Shown piece after piece: positions 43,231 through 54,469 of a DNA stretch of 64,000 nt; position 1 is the stretch's first letter; every line of letters begins with the position of its first letter. A program made the position numbers and the translations under genes. The stretch is from the NCBI GenBank assembly GCA_023055425.1, contig JALGPY010000034.1:682001-746000 (forward strand), written 5' to 3'. The notes beneath the pieces are model-generated. The model had not been told where the DNA came from and did no database searches. It worked only from the letters and a program-made list of their open reading frames with translations. This stretch comes from Linanthus parryae (Eukaryota > Streptophyta > Magnoliopsida > Ericales > Polemoniaceae).

Positions 43231-45039
43231 TCAAGAGGTGATCCCCAAAAAGTTCTTGAGCAGGTCACTGGATGTCTTATCTAACCCATCATTATCCAGC
43301 ATATTAAACAATATTTTGCAAACCGGAATCCCCCTCTCGCGCATCCTCTCGAGAACTTTAACAGCCTTCACCATCTCTTTATTTTTTATACATGCGTCAG
43401 CAACAACGGAATACGAATAGAAATTTGGCAAGCACCCATTTTCTTCCATTTTGATAAGCCAGTCATTCGCTTCATCAACTAGATTTTCTCTACAGAGTCC
43501 ATTAAGCATGGTATTGTACGTTCGAACGCTGGGTTCGAGTCCTTTGGAAGAGAGGATCGAGAAGAGTTCCCGAGCAGCTATGAGTCTTCCACCCTTGCAC
43601 AAACCATCAAGAACCACATTATACATCACAATATCAGGCTCAAATTCTTCGTTTTGAAGCTGTTCCAAAAGTGTCAATGCCCCATCAAGTTGCTTGTTTT
43701 TGCACATGCCGTCCAACAGAGTAGAGTATGTGAATTGATTGGGAGACAGGCCGTGAACTTTCATCCTGTCAAGAAGATGAAGAGCTTCTGCAGTTCTTCC
43801 TGCTTGAAACAAGCCACCAATGAGAGAATTGTAGGTAACTGTATCAGGAAACATTTGTTTACGACTCATTTCCTGAAACATAAACATCGCTTGATCAATC
43901 TGTTTGAGCTTGCAGTAGCCATTGATCAAAGTGTTGTAACTGATAACGTCTGGAGTAAAGCCCCTGGCGGCAATAGCATTAAGTAACTTTCTTGCCTTAC
44001 CAACCTGACCTATCAGACAGTACCCATCCATCAGAGAGCTAAAGGTGATAACATCTGGCCAGTTTCCAGATTTAAGCATGAAAGCAACCACTTGCCAAGA
44101 TTCCTTAACCCTCCCTTTTTTGCAAAGGGCATCGATCATAATGTTGAATGTCTGGATGTCGGGCGAGATATCCATGCCCAACATTTCATATAGCAATCTG
44201 GTACCTTGGCTCCACTCTCCGAAATTGCTAACTCCCAAAATGAGGGTAGTGTAAGTAACAACGTTTGGGGAAATACCCTTACCAGACATTTCTGAAAATA
44301 TTTGGAAAGCTTGGTCCAATTGCTGGTCTATGCAGAGGCCATCAATGATAGTAGTATAAGTCACAATGTCAGGCTCAAAACCTGGAGTTCTTTCCAGCCT
44401 TCTAAGGAGGCGAATAGCTTCAGTTGTTCTGCCGGTCTTGCAAAGGCCATTGATAAGAGTAGTGCAAGTTATTAAATTGAGATGATAACCTTTGAGCACT
44501 AATTCGTCAAAGAGCTGAATGGCGGTATCTACCCGGCCATCGAGACAAAGGCCGTTGATCAGAGTAGTAAACGTTACAACGCTTGGTTCATGGCCTTGTT
44601 TGAGAATCCTACCCAAGAGAGAGCAACCAAAGGCAACGCGATTCAAAGAGCAGAAACAATTAATGGCAACGCTGAGTGTGTACACATTTGGCCTGACCTT
44701 GTGATATCGGGTTCCTAAGGAGTCCAATTTGGCAAACAGAGAAAGTGCAGTGGAATAGTGCTTTTTTCGAACAAGTGAAGTGAGGAGTTGAGTGAATTGG
44801 ATGATAGAAGGCAAGGGTCGCGCTTGAAGCATCGAGTCAAACTCATTCACGGCGTCGTCAACGTTCAGGTGACTGAACGGATCAGTTTTGCTAGAGCAAT
44901 TGGTTTTGGAATGAAGAGAATTCACAAAAGTAAATGGAGGAAAAGAGGTACCGTTGTTGTCTTGTCGAACAGATGAAGAGAAAGCTCCATTTCCTGGAGC
45001 AGCTTTCGTCATTCTCCGAAAAATATTCAGCACCATCAT
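43231..45039 (-). CDS. PPR3: RFL-type P-class PPR protein, intact, 602 aa
   Basis: This is the second intact RFL copy, probably mitochondrial and RNA-binding. The ATG at 45,039 (MMVLNIFRRMTKAAPG) is chosen because the open frame above it starts only with TTG. The signature AVNEFDSMLQARPLPSII is at about 63-80, and fourteen 35-residue repeats follow to about 560. The tail is type I (CKILFNMLDNDGLDKTSSDL). Predicted recognition pairs, repeats 1-13: TN SS TN TD TN TD ND SD ND NN SD NS NN. These differ from PPR1 at all but repeats 9 and 13, although the rest of the two proteins is very alike. It is intronless. The promoter side (45,170-45,404) is related to that of PPR1, then cut off by a LINE. 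It looks functional. Confidence 0.93.
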   Translation of the reverse strand: MMVLNIFRRMTKAAPGNGAFSSSVRQDNNGTSFPPFTFVNSLHSKTNCSSKTDPFSHLNVDDAVNEFDSMLQARPLPSIIQFTQLLTSLVRKKHYSTALSLFAKLDSLGTRYHKVRPNVYTLSVAINCFCSLNRVAFGCSLLGRILKQGHEPSVVTFTTLINGLCLDGRVDTAIQLFDELVLKGYHLNLITCTTLINGLCKTGRTTEAIRLLRRLERTPGFEPDIVTYTTIIDGLCIDQQLDQAFQIFSEMSGKGISPNVVTYTTLILGVSNFGEWSQGTRLLYEMLGMDISPDIQTFNIMIDALCKKGRVKESWQVVAFMLKSGNWPDVITFSSLMDGYCLIGQVGKARKLLNAIAARGFTPDVISYNTLINGYCKLKQIDQAMFMFQEMSRKQMFPDTVTYNSLIGGLFQAGRTAEALHLLDRMKVHGLSPNQFTYSTLLDGMCKNKQLDGALTLLEQLQNEEFEPDIVMYNVVLDGLCKGGRLIAARELFSILSSKGLEPSVRTYNTMLNGLCRENLVDEANDWLIKMEENGCLPNFYSYSVVADACIKNKEMVKAVKVLERMRERGIPVCKILFNMLDNDGLDKTSSDLLKNFLGITS

Positions 45040-45405
45040 CTTCTTCTTCTTCTGGGGTCGATCTAATTCGAAAACGCAAAGCTCTGCGGTTCTGGGGGTG
45101 GAAGTTGAGAAACTAGGGTTTGACGAAGCCAAAGAACCGGGCTCGGGAGTGTAAGTTCGTTTGCGCTTCTCCTCAGAGAAAGAATGTAAAAGAAACTTTC
45201 AACCCCCTTAGCTTGATTCAAGGACCCTTTCACACTTTCCAGTTTGGAAAAAGGCACTTCATCCCTGAACTGACGAAAATATTGCTCACTCAGCTGTAAG
45301 ATGCAGGATTTGAACGGCACTTTCTCATCCAAGTTAGCATACTTAAGAATATGCACCACTTTGAGACTTCTGCTCGCAAGAAAAGAAAAGAATCATGGTT
45401 GGCTA

Positions 45406-47234
45406 TTTTTTTTTCACCAGCAACGAAATGATATAATATAAAAGACACAATAGTTTATTACATGAAGGGGTTCAGGGGGCCATATCCCCCGCAAAAATAA
45501 CTAGAAAACGATCTAAAGCGTGCATACAATCATAAAGGAAAACAAGGAAACAGAGAAAGGAGCATAGAAGGTCCAAGACAAAAGAGGAGAGCTCTGCTAC
45601 AGCTAGGGGCAAAAACGAACGTCTTCCTGGGCTGATTTGGCAAGCGCGTGCGCCGCGGCGACCTCCGATTTGGGAACTTTGGTCACTGTGCAGTAAATCA
45701 ACCTATGAAGAAGCTCTATGGTAGCCTGTGTAGTGGCAGAGTCCTCGAACGATCCTTTTGAGGGATCAAGCATCTGTAAAATCTAGGGAGAGCAATATGT
45801 AAGGAAATGAACAGAGGTAAAGGGGGTGCCAAGGCACCAGAGGCAGGCATAATATATGGATAGCATCTCTGAGTGGGTGGCAGTGTGGGCATAGGTTTGG
45901 AGCTTCCTAGAGTGAAGGAGCTGACCGTCGATGGAGGAGGCTACGAAACCTATGCCAGCAGAACCTGTGTTGGAGTTCCATGCTCCGTCAGTGGTGATCG
46001 TGATACTGGCCTCGCTTTTGTTGGATGGAGGAGTTCCAAACTCGAACTTTGGAAGGGGAGCATCTGTAGAGGGGCGTTGGCTGGCCTTGTTGGCCTCCTG
46101 GGCCGCAGTAAGGAACTGGAAGGCAGTGGAGACTGCATCAAAGGGGATCATGGCCGTACTTTGGGCATCGTTCTGGAAGATGTCGGAGTTTATGGCCTTC
46201 CAGAGGCTCCAGAGGATGGCTGAGAACGCACACAGGTCCATTGTAATGGATTTGAGTTGGTTAATCCAGTGGGAGAGCCAGGATGTAAGGTCAAGGTGAG
46301 GGAGGTGCGTTAGGATGGAGGAGGTGAAAGGGGAGGAGGTCCAGACCGCCAAGGCCCTGGTGCAGGAGCGGAAGATGTGATTTGGGTTTCATCATGGGGG
46401 GGGGGGGGGAGGCAGCGCTTACAGGCAGCAGGGATATTGGGGATACGGGAAGCAATGGCGTGGTTTGCGGGGAGGGCTCCTGAGAAGATATTCCACAGGA
46501 AGAGTGAGTTTTTCTGTGAGGGGGAGGGTCCAGAGGGTATTCCAGTGGTTGGGGGAATGGCAGTGAACGTAGGGTTCGATGATACAGGCTGGGGAGTGGG
46601 CGGAGTTTGCGGTGGTGGTACAGTGGCGATACCTGGATTTGGCAGAGTATTGTCCAGATCTGGGGTAGGGCCAGATCAGGTGGTCGGGTTCCTCAGAGCG
46701 GTAGAGGCGGATGGAGTGAATACGGGGGTGGAGAAAGGGGGGAATGTGGGTGACAGAGCTTGGAGATTCCAGGAGGGGTGGTTGCCGAAATAGTTTATGA
46801 GGTTAGAGACGGTGAGGTTTGGCTTTGGATTGCGGCCAAGGAGGGTAGGCAGGGTGGGCTTTAGTTAGGGAAGGGATCCAGCGGTCGTCGTAGACTTTGA
46901 CCGACGACCCATTGCTAATGTTCCATCTGAAGCCATTAATTAGGAGGTCTCGCCCATAGAGGATGCTCCTCCAGGTCCATGAGCACGAGGAGCGGGGTTT
47001 GACAGTAAGAATGTCCGAGCTTCTGCAATATTTAGCTTTGAGAGTGCGAGAGATCAGGAGGTTGGGTTGGGAGAGGATACGCCAGCTGTGTTTAGCCAGG
47101 AGAGCTTTGTTGGTGGATCGGAGGTCTGTCAAGCCCAGTCCGCCAAGGGATTTAGGTTGAAGGAGGATGTCTTTGTTGACGAGGTGCAGGGAGTTTGGGG
47201 CTGATGGGTTCCACCAGAAGTTCAATAGCGTGAC
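45406..47234 (-). pseudogene. 5'-truncated L1-type LINE, C-terminal half
   Basis: The element reads right to left. It starts in the post-RT region (VTLLNFWWNP...GGLGLTDL...ALLAKHSWRIL...WRSILYGRDLL...DDRWIP, 47,234-46,803). It runs through a zinc-binding zf-RVT region broken near a G14 run (46,396-46,409). It ends with an RNase H-like domain (ITTDGAWNSNTGSAGIGFV, 46,352-45,783). A tail of nine A's (45,406-45,414 as T's) marks the 3' end. Most of RT, the endonuclease and ORF1 are missing. No target duplication is seen, and about 50 bp present in the paralogous site at 22,773-22,822 are absent. Confidence 0.85.
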
Positions 47235-47237
47235 CAA

Positions 47238-47990
47238 CCCCTCAAAGAGATCCTAGTCATTCTCCAATTTGGCAATACACTCTCGGAATTATATGTTGAC
47301 CACGACCAAATCAGTTCTTTTATTACGTAGCGAAATAGGCTTCAACGGTGAAATTCGCAATGACATGTATTAAAGAAACAACAATGCTTATGTAATCCTA
47401 AATTACTACGACTGGAAACAGTAAAGTGTGTAATTGAAGATGTTTCATAACTGAGGGCTAAAGCGAAACTTTCAAGATAAAGGTATGATAGACTTTATAC
47501 AATGTATGAGAGCAAATTTGTCTAAAAGATAATTTCACTGACCCCAACCAGTAATTGATAACTAGAAGTTAAGGTTATGAAACTAGAACGTGTGCAAGTG
47601 AAGATGCTTCATAACTGAGAGAGTTCATGATAACACGCCGTAGCGTTGCTCTCAGCATATATGGGTGACAAAAGGGACCCTCCACTTGAGTAGAGTGGGT
47701 AACACGAGATTACCGCCCCTCGCCTCGTCCGGGTCTTTGCCTGAGGAGATAACTGTTTGTTGGTAGGGTTGCTCAGGTTTTGGGCTGTCTTTGGGCTTCA
47801 TGCTGTTGGGCTATTGGCCTGGTTTTCGTAGATGTGTTGGCGACATTGCCCACGTGTGTGTGGCTGTGGTTTTCGGGCCCCAAGTAGATCACATGTTTTA
47901 CTCTCTTTGGGTTTTTTCCCTACACTTTGAGGAGTCTTATTGCTCATCGGGGCCCCTTTCTCTTTGTGTTCCAACATTACTGGAACAGCT
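47238..47990. other. Spacer upstream of PPR3, displaced by the LINE
   Basis: 47,238-47,400 continues the homology to the PPR1 upstream region (22,823-22,990) that is interrupted by the LINE. No gene is seen further on; the frame at 47,791-48,063 has no recognised domain. Confidence 0.55.
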
Positions 47991-48001
47991 GTGTAGAAAA
48001 C

Positions 48002-48192
48002 GAGAAATTTTTGTTTGCTCTAAGAGCAAATACACGTGGTGCTCTAATCAATACAGCACATGACACGTCAGGAAGAAAGATAATGAGTGGCAGACAAAAA
48101 AAAGTGGATTCCTACATGTTCCTGACGTGTCCTGTGATGTATTGATTAGAGTACCACGTCATATTTGCTCTTGGAGCAAGCAATAATTACTC
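48002..48192. mobile_element. Fold-back MITE (191 bp) with 9-bp target duplication
   Basis: Ends are GAGAAATTTTTGTTTGCTC and, inverted, GAGTAATTATTGCTTGCTC. The inverted match continues through AAGAGCAAATA, CACGTGGT/GACGTGGT, CTCTAATCAATACA and GACACGTCAGGA, about 70 bases per arm. Target duplications GTAGAAAAC lie at 47,993-48,001 and 48,193-48,201. A 9-bp duplication with long arms points to a Mutator-like MITE. The transcript would form a long hairpin and could feed small-RNA production. Confidence 0.9.
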
Positions 48193-48529
48193 GTAGAAAA
48201 CATGGTTTCATCATCTCACTGATGAATCCAAATAGGCATTTGACTTTTTCTCTTAACAAACAGCTTTTAAGCACCCTGTAGAAGTTATTAGATCAATCAA
48301 ATTTACTTTACCTTCAGGTTCACCAAGGCCTAGCTATGCAGCTCGCTTCATATACAAGTACCCTAAGCCGGTACAAACTGCAAAGAGAACATAGTAGTAA
48401 CTTTTACGGAACTCGAGTACAATAGAACTATTGATAACTCAAGAAAGAAACAAATTCTACTGGACAAGAGTTTCAAGTAATTTCCGAACACAACAATGAA
48501 TGATCACATATTATCGCTAATGACTTAGC

Positions 48530-48730
48530 AAAAGATAGACTCAACGTTCCCACGAGAATTTATTTAGTTTTGGTTACTGCATGCATAAATGAGGCAAAAG
48601 CTCGACGTCACGGTAATAGCGATGAATAGCTTGTTGGCCTAAGTGAAGTGCTCCAACATACACTAATGTAAAAGTTTCTATGGATAACATCATCAGCAAG
48701 TCCTCCCCTTTCCTGAAAGAACAGAGTACA
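48530..48730 (-). other. Exon-like conserved block, copy 4
   Basis: After CTTTCAG on the minus strand it reads ERGGLADDVIHRN. The similarity to 40,590-40,790 spans about 190 bases. The RSCSS part is lost. It lies upstream of PPR3, pushed away by the LINE and the fold-back MITE. Confidence 0.38.
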
Positions 48731-49211
48731 GAGATCCATTAATAGAAGAAGATAGTAGTATATTGCTTCTTCTCTTTCTTCATACTTTGACTTTTAGCAC
48801 TATTGGTCGGTTCGCTTACTCGATGATTTGATCAGCTATACGATATAAAACTCAAAATTGGAAGAAAGAGAAGAAACAGACCACGTACGAAACAGTGAGA
48901 GATTGAAGCTGTAAACAACAGTTGTTCAAACATATATAAAGAGTAAATAATAGTCTGGCGAGCAACAATGGTTCAAAGCCGGAGCCTTAGCAAGTATACA
49001 GCTAGTTGTATGTTCAAGGTATCAAAACACAGACCTGTAAGCAAACTCCAAACTTTCAGATAAATGTGTCTGAGTTTTTACATTGTACTCTGTGTATCGA
49101 TACCAGTTCGATATGAACTCTGATTCCGACATCAAGAACGTAAGAAAGTTTTAGCATGTACTTCAAGCACTTTTTATAGAGATTCTAGATTTGAGGCACC
49201 TTCCAAGTAGA

Positions 49212-49439
49212 TCAAAAATGCTCACAGGTGACCTCAAAAATCGGCCAGCCAACACGCCTAGTATCAAAATAAACGGGGCCCTTCTCTGCCATTCTTTTCT
49301 CAAACCATAGACGGGCCCCTTCAATAATATACCTCAACAAATTTGGTTCAAACTGTATGTATATCCAAGAGAAATGCATCACCGCTACAGAATCAATTAA
49401 ATTCCTAGAAGATAAGGATGCAAGGGCAGAGTTCCGCAC
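49212..49439 (-). other. Exon-like block with WFEKRMAEK, copy 2
   Basis: This minus-strand frame has YIIEGARLWFEKRMAEKG followed by PVYFDTRRVGWPIFEV. Only part is shared with 41,010-41,300, so the conserved core is about 20 residues. No known family is recognised. Confidence 0.35.
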
Positions 49440-49609
49440 TCAGCATGACAACGCAACAAAATCCACTAATACAAATTGAAGCCTCACCTCTACATCATCT
49501 CAATATTCATTGTTAACCCAAATCACTATTTACACATTTACATAAATACATAAGTTAAGTACAAGAGTTTCAAAAGCTTCAGACACAGGATATCACAATC
49601 AGTCAGGAG

Positions 49610-51100
49610 ACAACAGTACAAGAAGTTTCAAGTTCACACACAAGGACAAGCCTACAAACTATATAGACTTTCCATGAGAAGCATTGGTTCCCGAGACTGC
49701 AGAATGCAGCGAAAGCTGGATGGCGTCATAGCAGCGACGTTTCATTTGTTAGCAGAACATCTTCTATGCATGCTCAGATTATGCGTTGGTAAATGTGAGG
49801 CAATTATAAAACTAGTGGATATCATGCTGAGAGAACAAAATACGTGCACGAGTGATTCAAAATCAGAGCCTCTGAAAGAGCAAAATTATGCATGCTCAGA
49901 TTCTTCATCATCCGTTACATTGTATTCTGACCTCTCCAGGCGTAAAGCAATTAAAGTTTTTGTTGTCCTGAATTGAAGAATACTCATTTTTGGCTATGAA
50001 TAAAAAAATGTACAAATACAATAACATTGTGAGAGTTGAGACTGAACCACACTTGTGATAAAATATTGCTACGGACAAACTAACATTGATGCGGTGCTAA
50101 GATTACATTAAATATATAATTAACCTTCCTTGTTATTTACAGTGCCCTTCCAGCCCAGCATCATGAGGGGGTTGCCCCAACTTGCCTCCCCCTTGGGCTG
50201 ACCCTGATACAAAGGTTATAATTTTTGCTGCTCCAGCACCCTGTAACATGCTCAATCGCATTTGAGAAAGTAGCAGGTGACAAGTCGCTTCAAGAGTAGC
50301 ACAAAGTTCTTTCAGATACACCCACTCTGTTCAGTTTAAACAAAGTCAAATCTAAAAGTCACGCCTAACCAGCCAAGTTTGTCCAAGTTGCATTGCCTCA
50401 TATCCATACTCTCACATTCAACGTACATCACAACTGATGCCATTGTATTCTGATTACATGTTGTAGGTGAGCTTCTAACTCTTGTATCGGTCTCAGTAGG
50501 CACCAATGTGCAAATTTCTGCTGCTCGAACAACCTAAAACTTGAACATCTAGTTAAAGCACACTGTGAAAATCAGTGTACTCAAGCCGCTTCAAGAGTGG
50601 CACAAAACTACTCTAAGATAAACTCAATCAATTAAGTTTTTAGACAAAGCCAAATCTACAAGTCATGCCTAATGAACAAGCATAGAATCTACACATGTAT
50701 TGTCTTCACTACTGAACTCACAACCTTTCTCCCAACTCTTTACTTATTGAGTTTCATAATATTCAACTACTCTCACCTTCACCTAATATTAAGTAATCAA
50801 GAACTCTTTAACATGTGCTTACACAAAAAATGCGTAGCAATTAAATTCCCAATGTTCAGCAGGGAGCAGTTTTAAGTGCTAGACATTTCAGTGGCACTCC
50901 TTGTAAAGAAGGGTGCATAGGCTTGGCATTTGGCACGACAAGCAATGACATTGACAAACATGAAGCAAAAAATCCATAGGAGATATCTACGTCCAATTGG
51001 AGGAAGTTTTTAGTGCTCCAAAAGGTGGGACCACATGAAATGCAACTGAACCTGAAAATTAAAGGACACACTATAGAGTACCTACATCGAGGTGATTACT
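49610..51100. other. Duplicated spacer carrying the empty sites of both copia insertions
   Basis: 49,610-49,960 matches 24,400-24,960. 50,060-50,240 matches the flanks of both copia elements joined together, with TTATT once at 50,133-50,137 and CCCCC once at 50,188-50,192. The rest matches 35,325-36,230. No gene is seen. Confidence 0.8.
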
Positions 51101-51261
51101 GACATGAAAGAATTAAGGAAGGAGAATATAGAATTTAAAACATTTAGCATTTGTAAACAAAACCAGACACATGAAATGCAACTGAAGAAATTCTGTAAAA
51201 TTGTTGTAAGGATCGCTTTGATGAGTGAGACTTTTTGTAGTGACAGTTGAGAAATATAAAC

Positions 51262-51425
51262 AGTATGGGTGCCAAAGAAATTAGAATGATAAGATGGATG
51301 AATGGTGTAAGTAAGATAAAACATGCGAAGGAATGGTTGGAATGATTCTAGATGTTACACCAACCGAAAACACATGAGAGAAAATGGTTTGAGGTGGCTT
51401 GGTGATGTACAACATAGGCCCTAGC
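51262..51425 (+). pseudogene. LINE relic, second copy
   Basis: A diverged copy of 36,540-36,705 (ATGGGTGCCA...GAGGTGGCTTGGTGATGTACAAC...AGGCCCTAGCAT), duplicated with its surroundings. It is too broken to code. Confidence 0.5.
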
Positions 51426-51684
51426 ATACTCCAATTTGAGAAGAGATATTGCCCAGTTTGTGTTGAGCAACTAGATACTAAAAACGAAACTCCCGACATG
51501 ATCAGTTCATTTACTACCTTTCTATATTTATAGTACTAGTTTAGTAGTATTTGGTTTCTTTACATCTAGAAGAGTAAGCAGTCCAAGTAAAACTGTAACA
51601 ACAAACATAAGAGTGACAGTCACACAAATACGCATGAGTGAACATTTCGAGAAACACTAATAATTTGGATACAATTTGTCCCTT

Positions 51685-52410
51685 ACCTGATTAATGGACT
51701 GTTGCGAGACTCTCGCTGTACATGTTTATGGATCGTAAGAGTGCAGAAAGCCTATTGGGTACTCTGACAGGAGTACCAAATCAATATTGTCCTTGATGAG
51801 AAATCTTGTGGAGATCTAACCTCAATGGATGGACTTCAAGTCAGTAGATTAGTTCAAGACTGATATGCACCCCCAAAATTGTTCATCACCCACACATCAA
51901 TCTCAGAGTAGGAAATGCCGGCACCAGTCCGCGTGTGAGCAAATATGGCAAGAGATCCTCTGTAATCAGCAAGACGAACGTGGCAGAAAACAGGCCAAAG
52001 TGTCACCTCAATCTATTTAAAGACCTCGTCGATCATGTCATAACTTAGAATGAATCTCAAACCCTGATTAACGAGTACTATACACGCCAATACAGGTACC
52101 TGTTAACACACACAGTACCCCATATAAAATTAGAACCACTCCCCAGAATTAGGCAATGGAAACTAATATTCTTCTCTTATGTCCATGAATTAGTAGAAGT
52201 AGAAAACATACTGACTTGCGCATTAGCCTCTCCAATTAGTAGCAGTAGAGAACATATTGACTTGCGCATTAGCCTCTCCTTAGATAACAGTATTATTTTT
52301 ACTACTGTCAGCTTAAAAGCATAGCAAACCGAATAAAATTCACCCCATACCATCCATGCTTAGGAGAATCATCATTAGGATCCAATTTTCCTACACGTTC
52401 TATTTAGGAG
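51685..52410 (-). pseudogene. F-box/FBA relic, 3' of PPR4
   Basis: It follows the same course as 16,940-18,295 (CTCTGACAGGAGTACC, GTTCATCACCCACACATCAA, AAAGACCTCGTCGATCATGTCATAAC). It has a local tandem duplication of about 56 bp at 52,185-52,290 (ATTAGTAG...GACTTGCGCATTAGCCTCTCC twice). It lacks the MITE seen at 16,976 and so serves as its empty site. Confidence 0.7.
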
Positions 52411-52484
52411 CTTTACTGATTTTTTCTAGACAGTCCTTGAACAGCCAACTTCAGTGAGGAAACTGGATAGTGTCTGCAATGAGC

Positions 52485-54345
52485 TCAAGAAACTGAAGTG
52501 ATGCCCAAAAATTCCTTAAGAACCTCCCGGGAAGTCTCGTCTAACTCCTCTGCATCCAGCTTATTAAACAGAATTTTTATTGTGCCCGTACCAACCGCAA
52601 TCCCTCTCTTAAGCATCATCTCAAGAACCTTAACTGCCTTCAACATATCATTATTCTTTAAATATGCATCAGCGACTGTAGAATAAGAATAAAAATTTGG
52701 CAAGCATCCATTCTCTTCCATTTTACTTAGCAACGCTTCTGCTTCATCAAATAGGCTTTCTTTACAGAGTCCATTGAGCATGGTATTGTATGTTCGAACG
52801 TTGGGTTCGAGTCCTTTGGAAGAGAGGATTGAGAAGAGTTCCCAAGCAGTTTTGAGTCTCCCACCTCTGCACAAACCATCTAGAACCGCAGTATACATCA
52901 CAATGTCAGGCTCAAAGCCTTCATTTTCAAGCTGTTCCAAAAGTGTCAATGCCCCATCAAGTTGCTTGTTTTTGCACAAGCCGTCCAACAGAGTAGAGTA
53001 TGTGAATTGATTGCGATACAGGCCCTGAACTTTCATCATGTCAAGTAGATGAAAAGCTTCGGAAGTTCTCCCTGCTTGACACAAGCCACCAATGAGAGAA
53101 GTGTAGGTACTGTATTGGGAAACGCTTGCTTTCGAGTCATTAACTCAAAGATAGTCATGGCTTGATCAATCTGTTTGAGCTTACAGTACCCATTGATCAG
53201 CGTATTGTAACTTACGGCATTAGGAGTAAAACCCCTGGCGGCAATAGTATTAAGTAACTTTCTTGCCTTGCCAACCTGACCTAGCAGACAGTACCCATCC
53301 ATCAGAGAGCTAAAGGTGATAACATCTGGCCAGTTGCCTGTTTTAAGCATGAAAGCAATCACTTGCCAAGATTCCTTAACCCTCCCTTTTTTGCAAAGGG
53401 CGTCGATCATAATGTTGAATGTCCGGATGTTGGGCGAGATATTCATGCCCACCATTTCATTTAGCAACCTGGTACCTTGGCTCCATTGTCCGAAATTGCA
53501 AACTCCCAGAATGAGGGTATTGTAAGTAACTATGTTTGGCGAAATACCCTTACCAATCATTTCTGAAAAGATTTTGAAAGCTTGGTCCAATTTCTGGTCT
53601 ATGCAGAGGCCATCAATGATAGTGCTATAAGTCACAATGTTAGGCTCGTAGCCTGGAGTTCTTTCCAACCTTCTGAGTATGCGAATAGCTTCTGTTGTTC
53701 TGCCGGTCTTGCACAATCCATTGATAAGAGTAGTGCAAGTTATTAAATTGAGATGATATCCTTTGAGCACTAATTCGTCAAAGAGCCGAATGGCGGTATC
53801 TACCCTGCCATTTAGACAAAGGCCATTGATCAGAGTGTTGAAGGTTACCACATCTGGTTCGTAACCTTGTTTGAGGACCCTACCCAGCAGAGAGCAACCA
53901 AAGGCAACGCGATTCAAACGGCAGAAACAATTTATGGCAACGTTGAGTGTGTAGAGATTTGGCCTAACATTGTGATATTGAGTTCCTAAGCAATCCAATT
54001 TGGAAAACAGAGAAAGGGCAGTGGAGCAGTGCTTTTTTCGAACAATACAAGAGAGGAGTTGAGTGAATTGGATGATGGAAGGCAAGGGTCGCAATTGAAG
54101 CATGGATTCAAACTGATTAACGGCGTCGTCGACGTTCAGATTTGCTGGAGCAATTGGTTTGGGAATGAAGAGAATTCACAAAAGTAGCAGAGCAAATAAA
54201 TGGATGAAAAGAAAGCACCATTTCTTGAAGCAGAGCAAATAAATGGACGTTCAGAGGTACCGTCTTGTTGAACAGTTGAATAGAAAGCACCATTTCTTGA
54301 AGCAGCTTTCGTCGTTCTTCGAGTGAAATCCATCATCATCTTCAT
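52485..54345 (-). pseudogene. PPR4: RFL-type PPR, frameshifted
   Basis: The frame from 54,103 to 53,036 carries nine good repeats. A base is then missing near 53,109 (GTAGGTACTG for GTAGGTAACTG) and the frame moves; the last four repeats and a type II tail continue at 53,084-52,485. The 5' part is also damaged. The ATG at 54,345 (MKMMMDFTRR) begins a usual leader, but interleaved short duplications at 54,185-54,302 shift it out of the PPR frame. A start at 54,103 would lose the presequence. Recognition pairs still readable in repeats 1-9 are TN ND NN TN SN NN ND SN NN. Confidence 0.9.
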
Positions 54346-54469
54346 CTTCGATCTCTGCAACGGAATTGGGAATTGGTCCTGTTAGGGTTTCACGAACCAC
54401 CTACGAGAGCTTGGTTCGTTTTGAGTCGGAAAGTATAAATTGAGCTAGTCAAGTAGTCAATCGTAAATT

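Noticed and set aside
46377..46793. 138-codon plus-strand frame
   Set aside because: It is antisense to the LINE zf-RVT region and starts near a G14 run.
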